From contig NZ_JUHH01000001.1 of the NCBI RefSeq assembly GCF_000799735.1, forward strand, positions 682,001-746,000: 64,000 nt of DNA. The letters are read 5' to 3'. Source of the stretch: Methylotenera sp. G11. GTDB taxonomy: Bacteria; Pseudomonadota; Gammaproteobacteria; Burkholderiales; Methylophilaceae. A program made the translations under genes and the position numbers. The notes under the pieces are model-generated. The model had not been told where the DNA came from. It was given only the letters and a program-made list of their open reading frames with translations, and searched no databases. Shown in pieces: positions 37,188 through 45,725 of this stretch; within the stretch, counting starts at the first letter, position 1, and each line of letters opens with the position of its first letter.

Positions 37188-38636
37188 TTGAGTAATTCTG
37201 CCTATTCATATTCTGCTGCAACACCTAAAGCCGCCCTGCTTTCACTCCTGTGCCTGGGCATGGCTGCCTGCAGCTTTCAGGAATATATTGCCAAGCCAAT
37301 AGATACGGCAGCCCTGACCCAGAAAATCGCCGGCAGGCGAGCAGACGATGCGCTGTTTCAACAATACCTGATCAATAATGGCTACTCCCCTGCGCAACTG
37401 CCCATCCAGCAGTGGGAGTTGGACGACCTGATTCACTGCGCCTTATTTTTCAACCCGAGCCTGGACGTTGCCCGTGCGCAATGGCGCAGTGCTGAAGCGG
37501 CAAAATTGACCGCGGCGGAAATGCGGCTGCCGACAGTAGGCGGTCAATATTCAAAAAGCAACAACGCAAGCGAAGAGATCAGCCCGCACGCTTATGGCTT
37601 GAGCATTGAGATACCGATTGAAACCGCAAACAAACGCAACATTCGCATTGAAAGCGCCCAGCACCTGTCGGAAGCGGCCAAACTGCGGATTGCACAAGCA
37701 GCCTGGCAATTGCGCAATGACGTTGCAAAGGCCTTCAACGAGTACCAGGCCAATCGACAGCAGATGAAACTGCTATCAAAAGAACAGGCTTACCGGCAAG
37801 ATGTCGTTGCCATTTACCAGAAACGCGTCGATCTTGGGGAATCTTCCAATATCGAACTGAGTAAGGCAAAACTACAGCTGCAAACACTGAATACCGAACT
37901 GGAATCAAAGCAGCGCAATCACCTGGTATTGCTTTCCAGCCTGGCAAGCAGCCTGGGATTACCTCTGGCACAGGTCGAACAAATGCAGATAGTCGATGCT
38001 GCAAACACAAAAACACCGGGCATACCAGCTTCAGGCACGCCAGCCCTGGCGGATTTACAGACCCAAGCCCTGCTTAACCGCCTTGATATCCGTATCGCAC
38101 TTGAGCGCTACGCTATTGCTGAAACCAAGTTGAAGCTGGAAATAGCCAGACAATATCCGGATATCGTGATCAGCCCCGGCTATGCCTACGAATTTGGTGA
38201 CAAAATCTGGTCACTGGGCTTATCCAGCCTCATGACCATCCTGACTAAAAATAAATTGGCCATTGCAGAAGCAACGCAGTTGCGCGAAGCCGAAGCCAAA
38301 CAATTTGAGGCATTGCAGACCAGCGTAATCTCTGAAGTTAACGTTGCCAATGCCAGGCTGACACAAGCCATGCAGTTTCTGGAAAACCAAAAGAACCTTT
38401 ACCGACAGCAGCAAGCCAATACCAGGCGTATGGACAGCAGGCTGCGTACCGGCGAGATCGACAGGCTGGAACTCAGTTATGCCAGGCTGGAAGAAGTACT
38501 CGCCGAACAACATATTGCACTGGCTGATTTTCAACTGGCTTCAAGCATCAACGATCTGGAAAATGCCATACAGGCACCACTGGCCGGCAGCAGCATCACC
38601 AATGAAAAATTTGAAAACTTAAGCTCTGCGCCATAA
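37188..38636 (+). CDS. TolC/CusC-type outer-membrane efflux lipoprotein
   Basis: A 482-residue outer membrane factor expected to form the exit duct of the tripartite pump encoded with it. The N-terminal signal ends in LGMAACSF, a lipobox, so the mature protein is lipid-anchored like CusC/OprM. Two OEP repeats are evident from the paired helical hairpins (FNPSLDVARAQWRSAEAAKLTAAEMRLPTV; later LLNRLDIRIALERYAIAETKLKLEIARQYPDI). The start is TTG at 37188, needed to keep the basic N-terminal region of the signal; the next ATG would cut into it. It is followed by the adaptor gene 129 bases on. Confidence 0.85.
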   Translation: MSNSAYSYSAATPKAALLSLLCLGMAACSFQEYIAKPIDTAALTQKIAGRRADDALFQQYLINNGYSPAQLPIQQWELDDLIHCALFFNPSLDVARAQWRSAEAAKLTAAEMRLPTVGGQYSKSNNASEEISPHAYGLSIEIPIETANKRNIRIESAQHLSEAAKLRIAQAAWQLRNDVAKAFNEYQANRQQMKLLSKEQAYRQDVVAIYQKRVDLGESSNIELSKAKLQLQTLNTELESKQRNHLVLLSSLASSLGLPLAQVEQMQIVDAANTKTPGIPASGTPALADLQTQALLNRLDIRIALERYAIAETKLKLEIARQYPDIVISPGYAYEFGDKIWSLGLSSLMTILTKNKLAIAEATQLREAEAKQFEALQTSVISEVNVANARLTQAMQFLENQKNLYRQQQANTRRMDSRLRTGEIDRLELSYARLEEVLAEQHIALADFQLASSINDLENAIQAPLAGSSITNEKFENLSSAP

Positions 38637-38765
38637 AGTTTCATAACAAAACCAGAAGTTCATAACAAAGCTGACTAGTGATGCGCAGGCATGCACTAAA
38701 AGCACTAAAACATTAACAGCAGGCGCTTAAGCGTCATTTTCAAGCTCAATGGGAATAAAATAAAA

Positions 38766-39830
38766 ATGAATCGTAAACTGACCATCATTATTGGCTTACA
38801 GGCATTTTTAATTGTAGTCTTATTCTGGGTTCTCGTGTTTTACGGTAAAGACGAATTTGAAGCCATGACACAGCAGTCAGAAGAGGAAATCGAAACGCCA
38901 AGCCGCGTTGTGACTGAAAAAGGCGCGACGATTATCAACATCAGCGCTGCCGCCCAGAAGCAGAGCGAAATCACCACCAGCCAACTGGCTCCCGGCAAGC
39001 ACCAAAGCAGCGTCAACAGTTATGGAAGCGTCGTCAGCATCGACACGCTCATTGACCTTCGGTCACGCTACCTGGCAGCAAAGTCCGACATCGAAGTGCT
39101 GCGCACTGCACTGGCATACAACAAAAATGAGTTTTTACGCTTACAGACCCTGAATCAGGATGACAAAAACGTTTCGGATAAAGTCGTGGCAGCAGCCAGG
39201 TCAAATATCAAAGCAGATGAGGCAAAAATAGCAGCTGCCGAATCCAGCGCAAAAAGCATCACGGACAGCATGCGCCAGATGTGGGGAGAGACCCTGACCC
39301 AGCATGCGACCCAGCTCGAAAAAAGTGAATTGCTGCAAAACCTGATCTCCAATCAGGAAGTGCTGATACAGATCACCCTTCCGTTCGATGCCGCAGAGCC
39401 AGGGCAGAATAGCAGCATCATGATTGCTCCGACAGCCGTGCCAAGCCAATCGATTCGCGCATTATTCCTTTCACGCGCCCCAGCAAGCAGCACTACGATC
39501 CAGGGCAAAACTTATTTCTATCATGCCAAAACCAGGGCATTGCGTGCAGGCATGCAAGTGAATGCGGTGAGTGCAACATCCAGTAAGGTAGATGACGGCG
39601 TCATTATTCCCAATGCAGCGATCATCTGGTATGCAGGCAAATCCTGGGTTTACAAAAGAACCGCTGATGAGAAATTCAGCCGCATTCCGGTAGCCGCCGA
39701 TATTGAGGTTGGAAACGGCTGGTTCTATCAGGGCAACTTGGAACCCGGCGACCAGGTGGTCACCAGCGGCGCCCAGCTACTGCTATCCGAAGAATTCAAA
39801 TCACAGATCACCAATGAAAACGACGACTAA
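38766..39830 (+). CDS. Periplasmic adaptor (membrane fusion) subunit of an RND efflux pump
   Basis: A 354-residue protein with one N-terminal membrane anchor (LTIIIGLQAFLIVVLFWVLVFY), an alpha-helical hairpin (about 110-190, DIEVLRTALAYNKNEFLRLQ .. VAAARSNIKADEAKIAAAESS), a beta-barrel region and a C-terminal membrane-proximal domain (GDGV-type VDDGVIIPNAAIIWYAGKSWVY, NLEPGDQVVTSGAQLLLSEEFKSQ). It should bridge the RND pump and the TolC-like duct. Metal-binding Met or His clusters as in CusB are not seen. Its last codons and stop (…ENDD, TAA) lie inside a 28-bp repeat unit, suggesting that its 3' end has been replaced by repeat sequence. Confidence 0.85.
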   Translation: MNRKLTIIIGLQAFLIVVLFWVLVFYGKDEFEAMTQQSEEEIETPSRVVTEKGATIINISAAAQKQSEITTSQLAPGKHQSSVNSYGSVVSIDTLIDLRSRYLAAKSDIEVLRTALAYNKNEFLRLQTLNQDDKNVSDKVVAAARSNIKADEAKIAAAESSAKSITDSMRQMWGETLTQHATQLEKSELLQNLISNQEVLIQITLPFDAAEPGQNSSIMIAPTAVPSQSIRALFLSRAPASSTTIQGKTYFYHAKTRALRAGMQVNAVSATSSKVDDGVIIPNAAIIWYAGKSWVYKRTADEKFSRIPVAADIEVGNGWFYQGNLEPGDQVVTSGAQLLLSEEFKSQITNENDD

Positions 39831-40000
39831 ATTGTTAAATTTAGGAGGAGTCTCAGTGGAGACTAATATAGCGAAGCTATGTTATGTCGGAGCTAAAATG
39901 ACGATTAATATAAATAGCCCACTCGTCATTTCGGTGCAGACTAATGCGACAAAGTCGCGTTACGTCGGAGCCAAAACGACGACTAAATTGTTAAATTTAG
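39817..40000 (+). repeat. 78-bp-period repeat with covarying hairpins between the adaptor and RND genes
   Basis: A 28-bp segment at 39817-39844 recurs exactly at 39973-40000, that is 156 = 2 x 78 bases later. Two 49-bp units at 39856-39904 and 39934-39982 are also 78 bases apart and are similar. Each unit contains a hairpin (39861-39888 and 39939-39966): an outer stem GAC/GTC and TAA/TTA with a one-base bulge, and an inner stem ATAGC-GAA-GCTAT in the first, GCGAC-AAA-GTCGC in the second. Four of five inner pairs differ by compensating changes. The 28-bp segment ends in another palindrome, CTAAATT-GTTA-AATTTAG. In one frame the period equals 26 codons and the repeats read as related peptides (TTTKLLNL .. 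YVGA), but it is not likely to be a gene. Confidence 0.75.
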
Positions 40001-40061
40001 CAATGATTACTGCGACTCAATTGCATCACGAAACCATCGTCAAACCGGAGGCCAGCCAATC

Positions 40062-43000
40062 ATGATGTCGGCTTTAGTACGCTTCTCTATCCGCTTCAGC
40101 GGCGTCATCATCGGCCTTGCTACACTCGTTGTTTTATATGGCTTTTATAGTCTGAACCACAGCAACCTCGACGTGTTCCCCGAATTCGCGCCTACCCAGA
40201 TCATCATCCAGACTGAATCGCCGGGCCTTTCTGCAGAACTGGTCGAGAGCCTGGTCACCCAGCGCATTGAAACCAGTATTGCCGGCACGGTCGGCATTGC
40301 CAGCATGCGCTCGCAATCCATTCCCGGCCTCTCTATCGTTACGATCATTTTTAATGAGAAAACAGATGTTTACCGTAACCGCCAGGTAATTGCAGAACGC
40401 CTATCCACATTAAACAACAAATTACCGCAGGGCATTACCCCTAACATCACCCCGCTCACCTCATCCGCCAGCACCGTACTCGGCTTCGGTGTGACCTCTG
40501 AAAGCCGCAGCCTGACAGAATTAAGGACCCTGGTAGACTGGACTATCGTGCCACATTTAATGGCAATACCCGGTGTTGCCGATGTCAACGTGTTTGGCGG
40601 TAAGATACGCCAGCTTCAGGTACAGGTTGAGCCTGAAAAAATGATCAAATACGGCATTTCCCTGTTACAGGTTGAAGATGCCGTAAAGAAAGCGACCGGA
40701 GTGCGTGGCAATGGCTTCATTGAAAATAAAAATCAGCGTATCGTCATCAATACGGAAGGCCAGTCCACAACCGCCGATAAACTGGCAATGGTTGCACTGC
40801 TGCATAAAGATGGACAAACCATCAGGCTAGGTGATATCGGTAAAGTGATTGAAGGCGCGGTACCATCCATCAGCGCTGCTGCCATCAATGAAAAAACCGG
40901 CGTATATCTCTCAGTCCAGGGTCAACTGGGCGCCAACACGCATGGCGTAACGCTCGCCATTGAAAAAGCGCTGCAAGAATTGAAACCCACCCTGCAGGCG
41001 GAAAATGTAACGCTGCATGAGGGCCTGTTCAGGCCTGCCAACTTTATCGAGGTGGCAATCGAAGGTGTCCGCACCGATATCCTGGTCGGTTCAGTGCTGG
41101 TGATTACCGTGCTGTTCCTGTTTCTGTTCAATGTGCGCACGGCTTTCATTTCAGCTACGGCAATCCCGCTCTCCCTGCTCACCGCTATCGTAGTCATGAG
41201 CTACTACAACATCGGGCTGAATATCATGGTATTGGGCGGCCTTGCAATCGCACTCGGCGAGGTTGTGGATGATGCGATTATCGATACCGAAAATATATTC
41301 CGGCGCCTGCGCGAGAATCGCACCCTGGCAGCACCGCTGCCAACTTATCGGGTTGTGTTCGATGCGTCGATGGAAGTCCGCAGCTCCGTCGTCTATGCAA
41401 CGATTATCGTGGTCCTGGTATTCATGCCGCTGCTGACCTTGAGCGGGGTTGCAGGTAAATTGTTCGCGCCGCTCGGCATCGCCTATATCGCCGCCATCAT
41501 GGCTTCTTTACTGGTAGCGTTAACACTGACACCGGCACTATGCTACCTGCTGCTCGGCAACGCCAGGCTGGAAACAGAAGACCCGCCAATGATACGCATC
41601 ATCAAAAAATGGTATGTCTCTACACTGGTGAAAATCGAAGCCCACTACAAACTGATACTGGCCATAAGCTTCATGCTGATGGCGATTGGCCTGGGCATGC
41701 TGCCTTTATTCAAAAACCAGTTCATTCCCGCACTGCATGAAGGCCATTACATCATGCATATGACGGCAGTGCCCGGCACATCCGAACAGGAATCCCTGCG
41801 CATCGGTAAAAAAGTATCTGCAGCCATCCGCAGCATTGATGGTGTCAAGACCGTGACGCAATGGGTAGGCCGTGCACCCAACGGGGCAGATACTTTCGGC
41901 ACGCATTACAGTGAGTTTGAAATCGAGATCGGCGCCGTTTCCGGGCCGGAACAGCGCCGCATCCTGGATGCGATCCGCGAGAAGCTTGGTGGTGAGCCCA
42001 TAGACCATGATGGTGATGGAGAAGCCGAAGCAGGTTTTGTCGGTGTCAATTTTGCCATCAACACTTTCTTGACAGAACGGATCGAAGAGACCATTTCCGG
42101 CTATGCCGCATCGACTGTGATTAATATTTACGGCCAGGACCTGGATGCACTGGACAGGGATGCCAGCGCGATTGCCGGCATTTTAGGCAGCATAAAAGGT
42201 GCCACAGACGTACTGGTACAATCCCCGCCGGGTACACCGCAGTTGGTCATGCGGCTGCGTACTGAAAAAATGGCCAGGCTGGGCCTGCATCCAACCGATG
42301 TGCTGGATAGCATTCGTGCCGCATACGAGGGTGTTCCGGCCACCCAGGTATATGAAGGCAACCGGGTCATCGGCGTCAGCGTACTGCTCGCCCCTGAAGC
42401 GCGTGATGATATTCAGGAAGCCGGCAATCTGCCATTATTCAATGCTGACGGCAAATTGATCAGGCTGCGTGATGTTGCCGATATTGTGCAGGAAAACGGC
42501 CGTTCCAAGATTCTGCATGCCGGTGCCAAGCGCATCCAGACCGTAACTGCCAATGTAGTGGGCCGCGATATCAGTGCATTTACCGAAGAACTTAAAGAAA
42601 AATTGAGGACCGACCTGACGCTTTCACAAGGCGCATACCTGGAGTTTACAGGTGCTGCCGAAGCGAATGCAAAATCCAGGGAAGCGCTGATCCTGCAATC
42701 CCTGCTAGCGGGCGTCACGGTATTCCTGATGCTGTATATCGCATTTGGCCGCCTGCGCAACCTGCTGCTGACTTTCGCAAACCTGCCTTTTGCGCTCATT
42801 GGCGGCGTGCTGGCCGTCATGTTTACCGGCGGCTGGATTTCACTGGGTTCACTGGTCGGCTTTGTCACCCTGTTCGGTATCACCTTACGTAACTCGATCA
42901 TGATGATATCGCATTACCAGCACCTGATTGATGCAGAAAACTGCGTATGGGGAATAGACACCTGTATCCGTGGCGCATCAGAGCGGCTGCCATCTATCCT

Positions 43001-43190
43001 GATGACTGCGCTGGTAACGGCACTGGGGCTGTTGCCTTTAGCCGCCGCCAGCGGCCAGCCTGGGCGCGAAATCGAAGGCCCGATGGCAACCATCATTGTC
43101 GGCGGCCTGGTGACATCCACCATCCTGAATCTGCTGATCCTGCCAACGATCATGCTGCACTTTGGCAAGTTCGAGCGGCGTCAGGTTTGA
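40062..43190 (+). CDS. RND-family efflux permease (CzcA/CusA-like, heavy-metal-type subgroup)
   Basis: A 1042-residue inner-membrane proton-driven pump with the expected 12 membrane segments and two large periplasmic loops (about 30-330 and 555-850). The N-terminal motif LDVFPEFAPTQIIIQTESPGLSAELVESLVTQRIE and the TM4 segment GEVVDDAIIDTENIFRRLREN (about 398-418) place it in the CzcA-like branch rather than the AcrB drug branch. The charged TM4 residues probably carry the proton relay. The substrate is unknown: no metal chaperone or sensor gene is nearby. The start is ATGATG at 40062, after the repeat array, with GGAGG 12 bases upstream. Confidence 0.9.
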   Translation: MMSALVRFSIRFSGVIIGLATLVVLYGFYSLNHSNLDVFPEFAPTQIIIQTESPGLSAELVESLVTQRIETSIAGTVGIASMRSQSIPGLSIVTIIFNEKTDVYRNRQVIAERLSTLNNKLPQGITPNITPLTSSASTVLGFGVTSESRSLTELRTLVDWTIVPHLMAIPGVADVNVFGGKIRQLQVQVEPEKMIKYGISLLQVEDAVKKATGVRGNGFIENKNQRIVINTEGQSTTADKLAMVALLHKDGQTIRLGDIGKVIEGAVPSISAAAINEKTGVYLSVQGQLGANTHGVTLAIEKALQELKPTLQAENVTLHEGLFRPANFIEVAIEGVRTDILVGSVLVITVLFLFLFNVRTAFISATAIPLSLLTAIVVMSYYNIGLNIMVLGGLAIALGEVVDDAIIDTENIFRRLRENRTLAAPLPTYRVVFDASMEVRSSVVYATIIVVLVFMPLLTLSGVAGKLFAPLGIAYIAAIMASLLVALTLTPALCYLLLGNARLETEDPPMIRIIKKWYVSTLVKIEAHYKLILAISFMLMAIGLGMLPLFKNQFIPALHEGHYIMHMTAVPGTSEQESLRIGKKVSAAIRSIDGVKTVTQWVGRAPNGADTFGTHYSEFEIEIGAVSGPEQRRILDAIREKLGGEPIDHDGDGEAEAGFVGVNFAINTFLTERIEETISGYAASTVINIYGQDLDALDRDASAIAGILGSIKGATDVLVQSPPGTPQLVMRLRTEKMARLGLHPTDVLDSIRAAYEGVPATQVYEGNRVIGVSVLLAPEARDDIQEAGNLPLFNADGKLIRLRDVADIVQENGRSKILHAGAKRIQTVTANVVGRDISAFTEELKEKLRTDLTLSQGAYLEFTGAAEANAKSREALILQSLLAGVTVFLMLYIAFGRLRNLLLTFANLPFALIGGVLAVMFTGGWISLGSLVGFVTLFGITLRNSIMMISHYQHLIDAENCVWGIDTCIRGASERLPSILMTALVTALGLLPLAAASGQPGREIEGPMATIIVGGLVTSTILNLLILPTIMLHFGKFERRQV

Positions 43191-43244
43191 GCGGCAGCAG
43201 TTTAAAACCAGCTGATTCAAACAGGAAGCGATTAGCCTGGCTGC

Positions 43245-43616
43245 CTAATCGTATTTAATATATTTGAACCTGGGATCGTCATTCGGCGTGCCGGTTAAGG
43301 CGCCACCTTCATTGGCAGGCTGCCAGCCGATGACTGCCTCGATTTTTGCCGCCAGCTGAAAATCCTTATCGGTAATCCCTTTGGCATCATGTGTGCATAG
43401 CTTGACGATGACATAGGCATAAGTCACCGCCAGATCCGGGTGATGCCACGCCGCCTCTGCCAGGTGACCGATGGTGTTCACAACCATCAATGTCGCCTTC
43501 CAGCCGCTGGTTCTGTACTTGCGGCGTATCCAGCCGTTTTCGAGATACCAATGCGGCAACTCCGCCTTTAACCTGGCTTCAATTTCCAACTCTGAATATG
43601 TGCGGTCAGACGTCAT
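43245..43616 (-). CDS. Pterin-4-alpha-carbinolamine dehydratase-like protein
   Basis: A 123-residue dehydratase-fold protein. The conserved active-site patch is visible as HLAEAAWHHPDLAVTYAYVIVKLCTHDAKGITDKDFQLAAKIE, with the His-His-Pro and later His-Asp residues of PCD/DCoH. Methylotrophs carry a PCD homologue with the tetrahydromethanopterin genes, and here it is at the downstream end of the cofactor gene run (minus strand). Its exact role in pterin metabolism there is not settled. The N-terminal extension before the PCD core is about 35 residues; the C-terminal tail is unusual (TGTPNDDPRFKYIKYD). Confidence 0.87.
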   Translation of the reverse strand: MTSDRTYSELEIEARLKAELPHWYLENGWIRRKYRTSGWKATLMVVNTIGHLAEAAWHHPDLAVTYAYVIVKLCTHDAKGITDKDFQLAAKIEAVIGWQPANEGGALTGTPNDDPRFKYIKYD

Positions 43617-43643
43617 GATATTCTCCTGTTAATCATGTCAGAT

Positions 43644-44276
43644 TCAATTTTTACTGACTGACAATGCCTGTTCCTTAAGTTTTTCCAGATTAAGGCCTTG
43701 TGCAAACACATTGCTGTCAGCCTTGTTCAAAATCCATATCTGCGTATTCACGCCGACGCCAAACTCGGCAAAGGCATTATCGATCAATCCATCTGCAATC
43801 AGTGTCTGCATGGCAACTGGTGATGCCTTTGAATAACCGGCCAAGGTTTTTGATTTAACCAAAACCAGATGCTCAGAACCGATTTTATCAGCGATCCATG
43901 CGCTCAAACTATCAGAAGTCACTTGCCAGTTTTTAGGTATATTTTCATCTGCAAGCACCATGCGGCTAGGCAGCCAGACAATGCCGCGATGCTGCCAGCC
44001 ACGTTCTGCGATTTCCAGCTCACTGCTGGCTGTAACCAGCCGCGGGTTCATGCCAGCCAGCAATAAACCGAATTGGTCCATCGCCAGCAGCGCGAGGTGA
44101 TGCGCCACTGCATCGTTTACCTGGGTAGTATGCTGCGCTTCACGCACAGCATCTGCAAACATGCCGCCGCCAGGCACGATCAGCACCTTGCCGTCACTGA
44201 TCCTGACCAAGGTATCCAGCCAGCGTGGAAGCTCTGGTGAGCCAAGTAAACTGCCGCCTAATTTAACCACCCACAT
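43644..44276 (-). CDS. Amino-acid-kinase-fold protein, MfnE-like (C1 cofactor biosynthesis)
   Basis: A 210-residue kinase-fold protein starting MWVVKLGGSLLGS, with the phosphate-binding VPGGGMFADAVREAQ and a C-terminal LVLVKSKTLAGY segment typical of the aspartate/uridylate kinase superfamily. Archaeal MfnE, from the same superfamily, phosphorylates aminomethylfuran phosphate in methanofuran synthesis; methylotrophs have a homologue for methylofuran. Assignment rests on the fold and on the neighbouring MfnF-like and MfnD-like genes. It begins 28 bases after pabB. Confidence 0.72.
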   Translation of the reverse strand: MWVVKLGGSLLGSPELPRWLDTLVRISDGKVLIVPGGGMFADAVREAQHTTQVNDAVAHHLALLAMDQFGLLLAGMNPRLVTASSELEIAERGWQHRGIVWLPSRMVLADENIPKNWQVTSDSLSAWIADKIGSEHLVLVKSKTLAGYSKASPVAMQTLIADGLIDNAFAEFGVGVNTQIWILNKADSNVFAQGLNLEKLKEQALSVSKN

Positions 44277-44303
44277 TACTTCGCTCCCTAATATTCAGAT
44301 ATG

Positions 44304-45725
44304 TTATGTTTTTGTAAAAAACTTCATCACCTTCATCATGCTCGAAGCTTTATCCAGCGTTTCCGTATACTCTTTATCCATATCGGAATCTGCCACAATC
44401 CCGCCGCCGGCATAAAAGCTCAGCTCCCCCTCACCATCACTGTTTTTAATATAAACGGCCGTACGGATGGCAATATTGGTATCCATATTGCCATCAAAAC
44501 CAATGTAGCCGATTGCGCCGCAATACACGCCGCGCCGGTGCGGCTCCAGCTCTTCTATGATTTCCATGGCCCTGAGCTTAGGCGCACCGGTGATAGAGCC
44601 TCCGGGAAAGCAGCCGCGCAGCAGGTCAACCGCCGTTTTTACCGCCTGCAGCCTGCCAGTGACGATACTGACTAAATGATGCACGTTGGCAAAGCTTTGC
44701 AGCTGAAATAATTTATCAGCTTTAACTGAACCCGTCTCACAATTCTTGCCGATATCATTACGCAGCAAATCTACAATCATCAGGTTCTCGGCTTTATCTT
44801 TAATACTCGATTGCAGCTCTGCCGCATACTGTGCGTCGAGCACCGCATCTTCTGCGCGCGGCCTGGTGCCTTTGATCGGCCGCGTCTCAACATGCCCATC
44901 CACCACCTGCAGGAATCGCTCAGGGGAGCCGGACAGCACCTCCGTACGCCCCAGATTCATATAGGCCATGAAAGGTGCCGGGCTAACCTCCCGTAACTTG
45001 CGGTATGCCAGCCAGCCATCACCCGTCGCCCTCGCAGCAAACCTTTGTGCAAGATTCACCTGGTAACAGTCACCTTCGTGGATATAATTTTTGATTGCGG
45101 AAAAAGCTCTTGCATAAGTATGCTTATCCATATTGGCACAGACTGGAGAGCTCACGGCAAAGCCCACCAAGTTTGTATCCTGATCACTGAAAGGCGCATC
45201 GAACAAGGCTTTTAAAGCATCCCAATTTTCACGCGTCTCAGCATCAAACCCATGGGAAACCAAACAGGCTGTTTTATCGCGATGGTCAATCACAACCGCC
45301 CAGTCATAGATGCCAACCTGCATGGGCGGAATTGCATCGCTGTTTGATGCAGTACTCGCCAGTTTTTCCAGCCGGCGCGCAAGGTCATAACCAAAATAGC
45401 CGATCACCCCGCCTGTAAACGGAATATCGCCCGGCTCCGCTACATAAGACTGCATCGCCTGTTTTACCAGTTCAAACGGGTCTATGTCAGTGATATAAGT
45501 ATGGCCGTGCTCTGATACGGTAGTCTGCGACTCATCGCTGATCAATGTGATAAAAGGGTCTGCCGCCAGAATATCATAGCGGCCATACTGGCTGCCTGGC
45601 TGTCCGCTAACAGGGTCAAGCAGCTGCCCGCTATCCAGGAACACGGCCCATGGTTTATGTGCAATTCGCGCAAACAGGCGCGCACTGTCATGATGATATA
45701 CAAGATGGTGCTTCAGCAAACTCAC
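44304..45725 (-). CDS. pabB: Aminodeoxychorismate synthase component I (PabB)
   Basis: A 473-residue chorismate-utilising enzyme. With PabA it makes 4-amino-4-deoxychorismate for p-aminobenzoate. The PabB signature RPIKGTRPR and the C-terminal PGGSITGAPKLRAMEIIEELEPHRRGVYCGAIGYI are clear; the lysine in PIKGT separates PabB from anthranilate synthase TrpE. I place the start at GTG 45725 (MSLLKHHLVYHH), preceded by GGGAG and overlapping the upstream stop by four bases (GTGA); a longer in-frame start exists but would overlap the upstream gene by about 60 bases. p-Aminobenzoate is a precursor of both folate and tetrahydromethanopterin, which fits its position among C1 cofactor genes. Confidence 0.9.
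   Translation of the reverse strand: MSLLKHHLVYHHDSARLFARIAHKPWAVFLDSGQLLDPVSGQPGSQYGRYDILAADPFITLISDESQTTVSEHGHTYITDIDPFELVKQAMQSYVAEPGDIPFTGGVIGYFGYDLARRLEKLASTASNSDAIPPMQVGIYDWAVVIDHRDKTACLVSHGFDAETRENWDALKALFDAPFSDQDTNLVGFAVSSPVCANMDKHTYARAFSAIKNYIHEGDCYQVNLAQRFAARATGDGWLAYRKLREVSPAPFMAYMNLGRTEVLSGSPERFLQVVDGHVETRPIKGTRPRAEDAVLDAQYAAELQSSIKDKAENLMIVDLLRNDIGKNCETGSVKADKLFQLQSFANVHHLVSIVTGRLQAVKTAVDLLRGCFPGGSITGAPKLRAMEIIEELEPHRRGVYCGAIGYIGFDGNMDTNIAIRTAVYIKNSDGEGELSFYAGGGIVADSDMDKEYTETLDKASSMMKVMKFFTKT

Noticed and set aside
39856-39982. Integron attC sites
   Set aside because: GTTAYGT occurs near each hairpin, but the paired attC core sites GTTRRRY and RYYYAAC are not present and there is no integrase or cassette structure.
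39817-40000. CRISPR array
   Set aside because: The repeats are only two or three, imperfect, with related rather than unique intervening sequence, and no cas gene is present in the window.
39703-40065. 120-codon frame across the adaptor end and the 78-bp array as a real gene
   Set aside because: Its first part overlaps the adaptor gene out of frame, and stem changes in the array preserve base pairing rather than residues. A coupling role remains possible and is listed as a finding.
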